From: CAZAAW01 sp964483325
Lineage (GTDB): Bacteria; Pseudomonadota; Alphaproteobacteria; Rhizobiales; Kaistiaceae
Length of the DNA: 52,223 bases
Direction: 5' to 3'
NCBI GenBank assembly: GCA_964483325.1
Contig: CAZAAW010000017.1
Coordinates: forward strand, 1 to 52,223
Positions 16,526 to 24,221 of the stretch are shown here, piece after piece (the first letter of the stretch is position 1; the number at the start of each line of letters is the position of its first letter). Both the position numbers and the translations under genes were made by a program. Under the pieces are notes generated by a model. The model searched no databases. It was not told the origin of the DNA and was given only the letters and a program-made list of their open reading frames with translations.

Positions 16526-16561
16526 AGGTGGACGAATAGAAACACCGCTGGAGGGAACGAC

Positions 16562-17071
16562 ATGACGGCAATGCGGATAATGGCGAGGCGGTATGGCCTG
16601 GTGCTGGCCGGGGTGCTGGTGGCCGGGCTGGCGGAACCGGCGGCGGCGCAGAACGTGCAGCTCGGCTATACCGTCTACAAGACGAAGATCGATTGCGGCC
16701 GCTGTCACGGCTGGCCGGGCAATGGCGTTGCGGATGATCCGCGCATGCCGGCCGGAGCCAATCTGCGCACTACCCAGCTGACGCGCGAGCAGCTGGTCGA
16801 GGTGATCAAGTGCGGGCGGCCGGGCACCGGCATGCCGCATTTCGATGCGCGCGCCTATCAAGACAAGCGCTGCTACGATTCGACCGCCGAGGATCTCGGC
16901 GACCAGACGCCGCCCGGTTCCGCGACGTCGCTGATCCCACGCGAGGTCGACGCCCTTGTCGACTATCTGGAAGCCAAGGTCATAGGCCGTGGCGAGATCA
17001 CCCGCGAGGAATGTGTTGAGTATTTCGGCGAGACGCCGACCTGCAACGAATATACCGCCGCCGCTCACTGA
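16562..17071 (+). CDS. c-type cytochrome of PQQ dehydrogenase cassette 2
   Basis: Paralogue of the cassette 1 cytochrome; 169 residues. The ATG at 16562 was chosen because GGAGGG lies 7 bases upstream, although the frame opens 51 bases earlier. The signal peptide ends near residue 30 (EPAAAQ). The haem motif CGRCH is at 45-49, with axial Met91 in GTGMPHFDARAY. Extra cysteines at about 84, 104, 151 and 161 match copy 1. The mature N-terminus NVQLGYTVYKTKIDC is nearly the same as in copy 1. It should accept electrons from dehydrogenase 2, though the two acceptors may be interchangeable. Confidence 0.9.
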   Translation: MTAMRIMARRYGLVLAGVLVAGLAEPAAAQNVQLGYTVYKTKIDCGRCHGWPGNGVADDPRMPAGANLRTTQLTREQLVEVIKCGRPGTGMPHFDARAYQDKRCYDSTAEDLGDQTPPGSATSLIPREVDALVDYLEAKVIGRGEITREECVEYFGETPTCNEYTAAAH

Positions 17072-17087
17072 TCGGCGGATGGAAAGG

Positions 17088-17136
17088 GGAGGGAGCAGCC
17101 AGCGCTGCTCCCTCCGGACAGCCGGCATCGCCGGCT
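17088..17136. terminator. Double hairpin between cytochrome c 2 and dehydrogenase 2
   Basis: The first stem is GGAGGGAGCAGC with GCTGCTCCCTCC (12 bases, loop CAGC, 17088-17115). The second is AGCCGGC with GCCGGCT (loop ATC, 17120-17136). They occupy the convergent gap, the same place as the terminator of cassette 1, but with different sequence. On the minus strand the first stem is followed by a short T-containing stretch (TTTCC). Confidence 0.75.
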
Positions 17137-17147
17137 ATCCTCGGCTC

Positions 17148-18923
17148 CTAGAGCGTGAAGACGTAAAGCATGGCTCCGGGCTGCATCTTGCTGAGGTCCG
17201 GATAGGCATTCGGCGCACCCGGGCCGCCGGCGATGATGGCGATATACTGCTTGTCGCCGACCGCGTAGCTGATGACCGGGGCCTTCAGCGAAATCGACGT
17301 GTTGAACTGCCAGAGCACGTCGAGGGTCTCATCATTGTAGGCGGTGACGGTGCCGTCGATCTCGCCGGTGAAGATCAGCCCGCCGGCCGTCGCCAGCACG
17401 CCGGACTGGTTCTCATGCGGCAGCTTCAGCTTGTTGACCCGCTGGCCGTTGGTGACATCGAACACCGAGATCGAGCCGTAGGGCGAGTTGAAGTTGCCGT
17501 TGCCGCCCAGCCACGACTTGCCGATACCCATCGGGTTGCCGCCTTCCGGACCCATGGCCTGGGCCGCCTCGACCTTGACGTCGGCGCAGCCGTCGGCGCC
17601 GGCCGCCCAGGCGAGGTGCTTGTCCGGATTGTAGGCGATCGGCTGCCAGCGCAGGCCGCCGGCTGGCGTCGGACAGGCGGTGACGTCGGTGTGGGCGCGG
17701 GTGCCGCGCACTTCCGGTACGTAGGTCTGGACGTCGAGGTTCGGGTCGTACTCCACCGGCTTGCCGGTCTTCGGGTCGATACCCTTGGTCCAGGTCAGCT
17801 CCTCGACGAACTGCGTCGCATTGATGAATGAGCCGTTGGTGCGGTCGAGCTCATAGAAGAAGCCGTTGCGGGCGAAATGGCCGACAACCTTGCGGCTCTC
17901 GCCATTGACGTCGGCATCGAACAGGAAGTGGACGCCGATCTCGTCGTAATCCCAGGAGTCGTTCGGCGTATACTGGAAGTACCACTTCATCTTGCCATCA
18001 TCCATGTTGAAGGCGATGGCGGAGTTGGTGAAGAGGTTGTCTCCCGGCCGGAACTCCGGGTCGAACATCGGCACCGGATTGGCCGTGCCCCAGATGGTGA
18101 CATGCTGGTCGGGGTCGTAGGCGCCGGTGGTCCACAGCGAACCGCCGCCGGTATGCCAGGCGTTGTGGTCGTCCTTCCAGGTCTCCGAGCCCGGCTCGCC
18201 CGGCGCGGGCACGGTGTAGGTGCGCCAGACCTCGCTGCCGTCCTCGACATTGAGGGCAGCGAGCCAGCCGCGCGTGCCGCGATCGCCCTTCGACTGGCCG
18301 ACGAGCACCTTGCCCTCGGCCGTCAGCGGCGCTGCGGTGAAGCCTTCGCCGGCGTCGAACTCCCAGTTATCCTCGGAGCGCGCCACCTGCTTGTCCCACA
18401 TGATCTCGCCGGTTTCGTAGTCGATGGCGACGACGCGCCCGTCGACGAGATTCTCGACGAGCAGATTGCCGAGAATGGCGTGGCCGCGGCTGGTGGCGCC
18501 GATCGGGCCGGCATGGTCGACGGCGGGATCGGTGACCCACAGGATCTTGGGGGTCTTTCCGTCGCTGACGTCGACCTTGTACATCGTCCCCCAACCGTCG
18601 TTGAAGGTCATGATGCCGTCGATGACCAGCGGCGGATTCTCCAGCGCTGCGTTTGTCGTGCCGACCAGTGCGCTCGGCATGCTGATCGTGAAGGCAGCCT
18701 TCAGGTCGGCGACGTTGTCGCGGTTGATCTGGTCGAGCCGCGAGTAACGGTGGGCGGAATAGTTGCCCAGCGACAACAGCCAGTTCTGTGGCGTCTTGTC
18801 CGAATTGGTGAGCTGTTCCTGCGTCACGTCGATCGCCAGCGCCGGCGCGGCGAAGACAGTGGCCAGTAAAGCTGCTGCCGCGGCGGTGGAGATGCGCCGC
18901 GTCCCTCCGATATTTGTTTCCAT
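17148..18923 (-). CDS. PQQ-dependent alcohol dehydrogenase, lanthanide-type, copy 2
   Basis: Paralogue of the cassette 1 quinoprotein; 591 residues, starting METNIGGTRR with GAGGA upstream. The signal peptide ends near APALA at residue 30. Catalytic Asp325 and lanthanide-type Asp327 lie in SWDYDEIGV. Asn282 is kept, and Asp214 (SKGDRGTRG) again stands where Glu coordinates the metal in MxaF/XoxF. Cys417 and Cys446 form the usual distant pair, while the vicinal Cys-Cys site reads GATSRGHAILGN and has none. Both copies share the same departures, so these are lineage features rather than decay. Substitutions between the copies are spread along the chain, suggesting different substrates, metals or expression. 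Confidence 0.93.
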   Translation of the reverse strand: METNIGGTRRISTAAAAALLATVFAAPALAIDVTQEQLTNSDKTPQNWLLSLGNYSAHRYSRLDQINRDNVADLKAAFTISMPSALVGTTNAALENPPLVIDGIMTFNDGWGTMYKVDVSDGKTPKILWVTDPAVDHAGPIGATSRGHAILGNLLVENLVDGRVVAIDYETGEIMWDKQVARSEDNWEFDAGEGFTAAPLTAEGKVLVGQSKGDRGTRGWLAALNVEDGSEVWRTYTVPAPGEPGSETWKDDHNAWHTGGGSLWTTGAYDPDQHVTIWGTANPVPMFDPEFRPGDNLFTNSAIAFNMDDGKMKWYFQYTPNDSWDYDEIGVHFLFDADVNGESRKVVGHFARNGFFYELDRTNGSFINATQFVEELTWTKGIDPKTGKPVEYDPNLDVQTYVPEVRGTRAHTDVTACPTPAGGLRWQPIAYNPDKHLAWAAGADGCADVKVEAAQAMGPEGGNPMGIGKSWLGGNGNFNSPYGSISVFDVTNGQRVNKLKLPHENQSGVLATAGGLIFTGEIDGTVTAYNDETLDVLWQFNTSISLKAPVISYAVGDKQYIAIIAGGPGAPNAYPDLSKMQPGAMLYVFTL

Positions 18924-19139
18924 CTTGGCGTCCTCATTTCGTTTTTATAGCTGCGTGTCAGGCACGCGAAGGATACCTTATCGTCAGTCGCGCTTCGGTC
19001 AATGGACATTCGCCGGGCCGGGCGTAAGACTGCCAGATGTCGGCAAATAGATAAGGACGCCTGAGCATGTAGTAGCATCTGAGGGCAACAGAAAATCATC
19101 AAGGAGAAGGCGGAAAGCCTTGCGGGAGGACGGACGACG

Positions 19140-20618
19140 ATGAAGACCTTCGGCAGCATGCGGCGGCGAAAGTCGTGGGGATGGACAGCTGGCGCCGTTC
19201 TGGCTGGCGCTGTTCTGCTCATTGCCGGACGGGCCGGGGCCCTCTCCGACGACATCTGGCAGGCGCCGCAGATCTGGGACCTGAAGCCGGGCACCCATGC
19301 CGCCGATCTGCCCGAGGCGGAGTTTGCCGAATATGCCTGCGGCACCAATGGCGGGCCGCCTTCGACGCCGCTCTCCGGCTGGACGGATTACCAGCGCTGT
19401 GCCGCCGAACCGGGCACCGGCCTCCATGAGGTCTATTTCCGCTATGACGACCAGGCGGAGTACGAGGCGCGCGCCCGGCATAATGAGGCGCGGGCGAAGC
19501 TCTTCGCCGGCACGACGCTCTACGACGTCGCGGTGATCGCCTCGGCGCTCTTCGACGACGACGGCTTCCTGCATGTCGTCCGGGCTGTCACCGATCCGCG
19601 CGTGCCGCCGGTCGAGCGCGAGCACGCCATCGCGCTGCGTAATTTCCTCATCGCGCGCTATGGCGCCGATGGCTGGTCCTGCACCGATCTGCCGCCGGAA
19701 AGTGGTGAGACCAAGCTCGGCGACGCCTTTCTGAAGCAGGACTGCCGCCGCACGGTCGACGATACGCGGCTGACGCTGGCGAGCCGCTATCTGCGCCGCG
19801 AGGGCCAGTATGGCATCGATCCGAACAGCGGCCAGCGGGTCCCGGGCCTGTTCGTCAGCGAGGTCCGCTTCGAGATCCAGCTGGTCGGCGAACCGGCCGA
19901 CCGGCAGGCGCGCCTTGCCGCCATTGCCGCCCGTGCCGGTGCTGTGGCGGACGCTGAAGCCGACTGGCAGCGGGCGCTCGATTGCCCTGGCTGTGACCTG
20001 ACCGGCATCGAGCTGAAGCGCCGCAACCTTGCCGGCGCCAACCTTGCCGGCGCCAACCTGTCGGGCGCCAATCTGCATGCCGCCAATCTCGATGGCGCCA
20101 ATCTGGCCGGTGCCAATCTGAGCGGCGCCAATCTCAATCGCGCCAGCCTGCGCAAGGCCGATCTCTCAGGAGTCAGGGCCGACGATGCCATGTTCTTCGC
20201 AGCGCGGCTGGACGGCGCCAATCTCGCCCATGCGGTCCTCTCCAACGCGCATATGTCGGAGGCGCAGCTCACCAGCGCCAATCTCTCCGGCATCACCGCC
20301 GTTGGCCTCGACCTGATCCGGGCGCGCCTCCCTAACGCCAATCTCACCGGCGCCGACATCGAGCACGCCTATCTCAGCGAGGCGCAGCTGGGACGGGCCG
20401 ACTTCACCGGCGCCAGCCTCATCACCGTCGACATGTCGCTGACCAAGCTCTCCGCCGCCAGACTGAGCCGCGCCCGCATCTGGGGCACCGATCTCTATGG
20501 CGCCGATCTTCGCGATGCTGACCTGACCGATGCCGACTTCAACGGTTGTCGCCTGACCGCCGCGCTCATGGCCAACGCCCGGACGGAAGGGACGAAGTTC
20601 GCCGACACCCTGCGCTGA
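19140..20618 (+). CDS. Secreted pentapeptide-repeat protein, copy 2
   Basis: Paralogue of the cassette 1 protein; 492 residues. It has an N-terminal export segment of about 34 residues (hydrophobic core GAVLAGAVLLIAGRAGA after Arg/Lys). The conserved N-terminal domain has cysteines at 67, 87, 181 and 202, with CGTNGGPPSTPL and YFRYDDQAEY unchanged in character. CPGC at 282-285 precedes roughly 40 pentapeptides (LAGANLAGANLSGANL). GGGAGG precedes the ATG by about 10 bases. The divergent region to dehydrogenase 2 (18924-19139) contains a GCGTG/CACGC dyad at 18953-18967. Same unknown role as copy 1. Confidence 0.85.
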   Translation: MKTFGSMRRRKSWGWTAGAVLAGAVLLIAGRAGALSDDIWQAPQIWDLKPGTHAADLPEAEFAEYACGTNGGPPSTPLSGWTDYQRCAAEPGTGLHEVYFRYDDQAEYEARARHNEARAKLFAGTTLYDVAVIASALFDDDGFLHVVRAVTDPRVPPVEREHAIALRNFLIARYGADGWSCTDLPPESGETKLGDAFLKQDCRRTVDDTRLTLASRYLRREGQYGIDPNSGQRVPGLFVSEVRFEIQLVGEPADRQARLAAIAARAGAVADAEADWQRALDCPGCDLTGIELKRRNLAGANLAGANLSGANLHAANLDGANLAGANLSGANLNRASLRKADLSGVRADDAMFFAARLDGANLAHAVLSNAHMSEAQLTSANLSGITAVGLDLIRARLPNANLTGADIEHAYLSEAQLGRADFTGASLITVDMSLTKLSAARLSRARIWGTDLYGADLRDADLTDADFNGCRLTAALMANARTEGTKFADTLR

Positions 20619-20627
20619 CCGGCGGCG

Positions 20628-20646
20628 CCCGGGGCGTCTGCCCGGG
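20628..20646 (+). terminator. Hairpin after pentapeptide gene 2
   Basis: CCCGGG twice (self-complementary) around a 7-base loop, followed by ATTTCTT. It lies 9 bases past the stop codon; a plausible weak intrinsic terminator separating the cassette from preTA. Confidence 0.45.
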
Positions 20647-20670
20647 ATTTCTTGACGCCTGTGCGAAAAT

Positions 20671-20686
20671 TTGTCCAAATGATCAA
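20671..20686. promoter_or_regulatory. RutR-like operator upstream of preTA
   Basis: TTGTCCA-AA-TGATCAA matches 12 of the 14 fixed positions of the RutR box TTGACCA-NN-TGGTCAA. It lies 50 bases before the preT start. RutR is the uracil/thymine-sensing TetR-family regulator of pyrimidine catabolism, so target and site agree. A possible -35 (TTGACG, 20652-20657) lies just upstream. Confidence 0.6.
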
Positions 20687-20736
20687 GAACTGTTCCAGCC
20701 TGGCCGGGCCGGATGCCGTGGGATCGGGAGGTTCTT

Positions 20737-22125
20737 GTGACAGCCGAACGCCAGCCGGACATCGCCGCCGGCCGCCTTCGCCCTGAGGACTATCTCGCCA
20801 ATTTCGGCGACCTGCATCCGCCGTTGACGCGGCACCAGGCGCTGGTCGAGGCCGACCGCTGCTATTTCTGCTACGACGCGCCGTGCGTGGCGGCCTGCCC
20901 GACGACGATCGACATCCCCCTCTTCATCCGCGAGATCCTGACCGACACGCCGAAGGAAGCGGCGCGGACAATCTTCGCGCAGAACATCCTCGGCGGCATG
21001 TGCGCCCGCGTCTGCCCGACCGAGACGCTGTGCGAGGAAGCCTGCGTGCGCGAGGCTGCGGAGGGCAAGCCGGTGAAGATCGGCCTGCTGCAGCGCTATG
21101 CCACCGATACGCTGATGGACGCCGGCGAGCAGCCGTTCCAGCGCGCCGATCCGACCGGCCGGCGCATCGCCGTTGTCGGCGGCGGCCCGGCGGGACTCGC
21201 CTGCGCCCACCGGCTGGCGATGCACGGCCATGAGGTGGTGATCTACGACGCGCGTCCGAAGGCCGGCGGCCTCAACGAATATGGCATCGCCGCCTACAAG
21301 GCGCCGGGCGGCTTCGCACAAGAGGAAGTCGACTACATTCTCGGCATCGGCGGCATCTCGGTCGAGAACGGCAAGGCGCTCGGCCGCGATTTCAGCGTGC
21401 CGGCGCTGCTCGAAGACCATGACGCCGTGTTCCTCGCCATCGGCCTCGCTGGCGTCAACGCGCTCGGCCTGCCGGCGGAAGAGCTTCCCGGTGTCGGCGA
21501 TGCCGTCGCCTATATCGCCGATCTCCGCCAGGCCGCCGATCTGGCGGCGCTGCCGGTCGGGCGGCGGATCGTTGTCGTCGGCGGCGGCATGACCGCCATC
21601 GACATCGCCGACCAGACCAGGCGCCTCGGCGCCGAGGACGTCACCATCGTCTACCGCCGCGGGCCGGACCGCATGCCGGCGAGCCTCTATGAGCGCGCGC
21701 TGGCACAGGGCGACGGCGTCCGCATCAAGTACAACGCCATGCCGCGGCAACTGCTCGCCGAGAACGGCCGGGTGGCGGGCATGGAGTTCGAGTACACGGC
21801 AGAGGAGGGTGGCCGGCTGGTCGGCACCGGCGAGACCTTCACGCTGCCGGCCGACATGGTCTTCAAGGCGATCGGCCAGACCCTCGTGCCGGCGGCGCTC
21901 GGCGGCTCGGCCGGCACCTCGATCGAGCTGGAAGCCGGGCGGATCAGGGTCGATGCCGAGCGCCGCACGACGATGCCGCGTGTCTGGGCCGGCGGCGATT
22001 GCGTGGCCGGCGGCGAGGATCTGACTGTCCAGGCGGCAGCCGATGGGCGCATTGCCGCCGAGAGCATTCACCGGGCGCTGACGGTCCCGATGCCGCCGCA
22101 ACCCAAGGAGGCCGTCCATGGCTGA
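20737..22125 (+). CDS. preT: Dihydropyrimidine dehydrogenase subunit PreT
   Basis: NAD(P)H:flavin/iron-sulfur subunit that feeds electrons to PreA for reduction of uracil and thymine. 462 residues from the GTG at 20737, which has GGGAGG 5 bases upstream; the ATG at 20713 has none. The N-terminal double [4Fe-4S] domain has CYFCYDAPCVAACP and CARVCPTETLCEEAC. FAD-binding follows (VVGGGPAGLACAHRL), then the NAD(P)-binding VVVGGGMTAIDIADQTRRLG and the terminal WAGGDCVAGGEDLTVQAAADG. It overlaps preA by 8 bases. The pathway partners dihydropyrimidinase and beta-ureidopropionase are not in the window. Confidence 0.93.
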   Translation: MTAERQPDIAAGRLRPEDYLANFGDLHPPLTRHQALVEADRCYFCYDAPCVAACPTTIDIPLFIREILTDTPKEAARTIFAQNILGGMCARVCPTETLCEEACVREAAEGKPVKIGLLQRYATDTLMDAGEQPFQRADPTGRRIAVVGGGPAGLACAHRLAMHGHEVVIYDARPKAGGLNEYGIAAYKAPGGFAQEEVDYILGIGGISVENGKALGRDFSVPALLEDHDAVFLAIGLAGVNALGLPAEELPGVGDAVAYIADLRQAADLAALPVGRRIVVVGGGMTAIDIADQTRRLGAEDVTIVYRRGPDRMPASLYERALAQGDGVRIKYNAMPRQLLAENGRVAGMEFEYTAEEGGRLVGTGETFTLPADMVFKAIGQTLVPAALGGSAGTSIELEAGRIRVDAERRTTMPRVWAGGDCVAGGEDLTVQAAADGRIAAESIHRALTVPMPPQPKEAVHG

Positions 22126-23437
22126 CCTGCGCAGCACCTTCGCCGGCATCCGCTCGCCGAACCCGTTCTGGCTAGCTTCGGCGCCGCCGACCGACAAGGC
22201 TTACAATGTCATCCGCGCCTTCAAGGCGGGCTGGGGCGGGGTGGTCTGGAAGACGCTCGGCGAGGATCCGCCGATCGTCAACGTCAACGGTCCGCGCTAC
22301 GGCGCCATCCATTCCGGCGACCGCCGCCTGATCGGCCTCAACAATATCGAGCTGATCACCGACCGGCCGCTCGAGGTGAACCTGCGCGAGATCAAGGAAG
22401 TGAAGCGCGACTGGCCGGACCGCGCCCTCGTCGTATCGCTGATGGTGCCCTGCGAGCAGCCCAACTGGACGAGCATCGTCAAGCGCGTCGAGGAGACCGG
22501 GGCCGACGGCATCGAGCTCAATTTCGGCTGCCCGCACGGCATGAGCGAGCGCGGCATGGGCTCGGCGGTGGGCCAGGTGCCCGAATACATCGAGATGGTC
22601 ACCCGCTGGTGCAAGGCGGCGACGCGCATGCCGGTGATCGTCAAGCTGACGCCCAACATCACCGACATCCGCTATCCGGCGCGGGCGGCGAAGGCGGGCG
22701 GCGCCGACGCGGTGTCGCTGATCAACACCATCAATTCGATAACCAGCGTCGATCTCGACAATTTCGCGCCCGAGCCGACGATCGATGGCAAGGGCACGCA
22801 TGGCGGCTATTGCGGTCCGGCCGTGAAGCCGATCGCCCTCAGCATGGTGTCGGAGATCGCGCGCGATGCGGAGACCGCCGGGCTGCCGATCTCCGGCATC
22901 GGCGGCGTCACCTCATGGCGCGACGCGGCCGAGTTCATGGCGCTCGGCGCCGGTACCGTGCAGGTCTGCACGGCGGCGATGACCTACGGCTTCAGGATCG
23001 TCGAGGAGATGATCGCTGGGCTGTCGCGCTACATCGACGAGCGCCAGATGCGCAGCGTCGACGAGCTGGTCGGCCGCGCCGTGCCGAACGTCACCAACTG
23101 GCAGTATCTCAACCTCAACTATGTCACCAAGGCCTTCATCGACCAGGACCTGTGCATCAAGTGCGGCCGCTGCCACATCGTCTGCGAGGATACCTCGCAT
23201 CAGGCGATCACGGCGATGAAGGACGGCCAGCGCTATTTCGAGGTCATCGACGCCGAGTGCGTCGGCTGCAATCTGTGCGTCAATGTCTGCCCGGTGGAGG
23301 ACTGCATCACCATGGTGCAGATGGCGGGTGCCGATCCCCGCACCGGTGGGCCGGCCAGCGGCTACCGCAACTGGACGGAGCATCCCAACAACCCCAACTG
23401 CGTCGTGCCGCAGCGGGCGGCGGAGCCGGCGGAGTAG
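22118..23437 (+). CDS. preA: Dihydropyrimidine dehydrogenase subunit PreA
   Basis: Catalytic subunit that reduces uracil or thymine to the dihydro form (first step of reductive pyrimidine breakdown). 439 residues. The FMN TIM-barrel domain spans about residues 1-310, with GIELNFGCPHGMSERGMGSA, SLINTINSITSVDL and GIGGVTSWRDAAEFMALGAG. A C-terminal two-cluster ferredoxin domain follows (CIKCGRCHIVCEDTSHQAI and CVGCNLCVNVCPVEDCI). The ATG lies within the end of preT, with GGAGG upstream. The family assignment is secure; which base is preferred is not readable. Confidence 0.95.
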   Translation: MADLRSTFAGIRSPNPFWLASAPPTDKAYNVIRAFKAGWGGVVWKTLGEDPPIVNVNGPRYGAIHSGDRRLIGLNNIELITDRPLEVNLREIKEVKRDWPDRALVVSLMVPCEQPNWTSIVKRVEETGADGIELNFGCPHGMSERGMGSAVGQVPEYIEMVTRWCKAATRMPVIVKLTPNITDIRYPARAAKAGGADAVSLINTINSITSVDLDNFAPEPTIDGKGTHGGYCGPAVKPIALSMVSEIARDAETAGLPISGIGGVTSWRDAAEFMALGAGTVQVCTAAMTYGFRIVEEMIAGLSRYIDERQMRSVDELVGRAVPNVTNWQYLNLNYVTKAFIDQDLCIKCGRCHIVCEDTSHQAITAMKDGQRYFEVIDAECVGCNLCVNVCPVEDCITMVQMAGADPRTGGPASGYRNWTEHPNNPNCVVPQRAAEPAE

Positions 23438-23470
23438 CGCCGCAAGGGCATCTAGCGGCGACGGCCCTCG

Positions 23471-23644
23471 ACCTCTCCCTTAGGGAAAGGTCGGGAGCCT
23501 TGCCTCGCGCTAGCGAGGCTTAGGCGGACGGTGAGAGGTTCGGCCGGTAGTGAGTTCGCGTTCCACCGCCGCCCCTCGTGGCGACGGCGAGTGTCCCTCA
23601 CCCGGAAACGCTCCGCGTTTCCGACCTCTCCCACAGGGAGAGGT
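23471..23644 (-). repeat. Quasi-palindromic intergenic repeat, copy A
   Basis: About 174 bases between preA and the convergent DUF2934-like gene. Its reverse complement matches 38606-38780 along the whole length, with small changes. Internal structure: a hairpin ACCTCTCCC/GGGAGAGGT at one end, then GGAAACGC/GCGTTTCC, then GGGTGAGGGA; a GCCTCGC/GCGAGGC hairpin and a degenerate CCTCTCCC stem lie at the other end. It probably ends both converging transcripts. The element class (REP or MITE-like) is not identified. Confidence 0.8.
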
Positions 23645-23662
23645 TGGGACCCCGCGTCGCCG

Positions 23663-24163
23663 CTACTCGTCGTCGGTTTCTATGGTCTCGTCGAGGGGAC
23701 GCTCGCGATCGGTGCGCAGGATGTCTTCCTCATCGTCATCCTCGTCATCGTCGTCGTCTTCCTCTTCGTCGTCGTCCCCATCCTCGTCATCATCATCGTC
23801 GTCGTCGTCGCCATCGCGATCGTCGTCGCCGATTTCCTCCATGGCGTCGTTCTCGATGGGATCGACCGGGTCGACATCTTCGCCGTCGTCATCGTCTTCG
23901 AAGCGCGGCGTCGTTTCCTCGTCGCCCTGATCGGTGAGGGTCGGGAATTCGCCGAGATTGTCCTGGACGCCGCTTTCCTCGACCGGCTCGCCATACGGTC
24001 CGGGTCGCGTCACCGGCTTCAGCGTGCTGGCCTCGTTCTCCTCGATGGCCGCCAGCTCGGTCGCCTCGTCGAGATAGGCCTCCGGTCCGCCGGCCGGACG
24101 GCCGTGCTCCTTCCAGATCGCCTCGGCGTGACGGCGAATGCGTTCTTCGTGCCCCTCGGGCAT
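23663..24163 (-). CDS. DUF2934-like protein with a long acidic tail
   Basis: A 166-residue protein. The N-terminal ~35 residues (EERIRRHAEAIWKEHGRPAG) match the short DUF2934 pattern found in many rhizobial proteins. A linker of about 60 residues follows. Residues ~90-150 are almost only Asp and Glu, including runs of eight or more Asp and a continuous acidic stretch, and the protein ends ETDDE. There is no signal peptide. Such tails are intrinsically disordered and may bind cations or basic proteins. The opposite strand shows an open Ile/Val-rich frame that is only the mirror of GAC/GAT/GAG codons. It lies 58 bases upstream of lspA on the same strand. Confidence 0.75.
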   Translation of the reverse strand: MPEGHEERIRRHAEAIWKEHGRPAGGPEAYLDEATELAAIEENEASTLKPVTRPGPYGEPVEESGVQDNLGEFPTLTDQGDEETTPRFEDDDDGEDVDPVDPIENDAMEEIGDDDRDGDDDDDDDDEDGDDDEEEDDDDDEDDDEEDILRTDRERPLDETIETDDE

Positions 24164-24221
24164 GGCCCGCGCTCCTCCATGGATGAGAGCCGGACAACGT
24201 CACTGCAACGGCGAAGTTCCG

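Larger units (their letters stand above)
12432..20618. repeat. Tandem duplication of a ~4.1 kb three-gene cassette
   Basis: Unit 1 is 12432-16470 and unit 2 is 16562-20618. Each has cytochrome c (+), PQQ dehydrogenase (-) and pentapeptide-repeat protein (+) in the same order and orientation. The offset between corresponding genes is nearly constant: 4130 bases for the cytochrome starts, 4133 for the dehydrogenase ends and 4118 for the pentapeptide starts. The paralogues are clearly homologous along their full length, with the dehydrogenases about three-quarters identical by eye. The promoter regions have diverged. This indicates an old tandem duplication kept by selection. Confidence 0.9.

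Noticed and set aside
12432..17071. Cytochromes as XoxG/MxaG family members
   Set aside because: The order of genes suggests the role, but I cannot see XoxG-specific sequence features, so no symbol was given.
23750..23830. Possible short tandem repeat or CRISPR-like array
   Set aside because: The repeated cgtcatcgtc pattern is simple-sequence codon repetition for Asp/Glu inside a gene; there are no spacers of even length.
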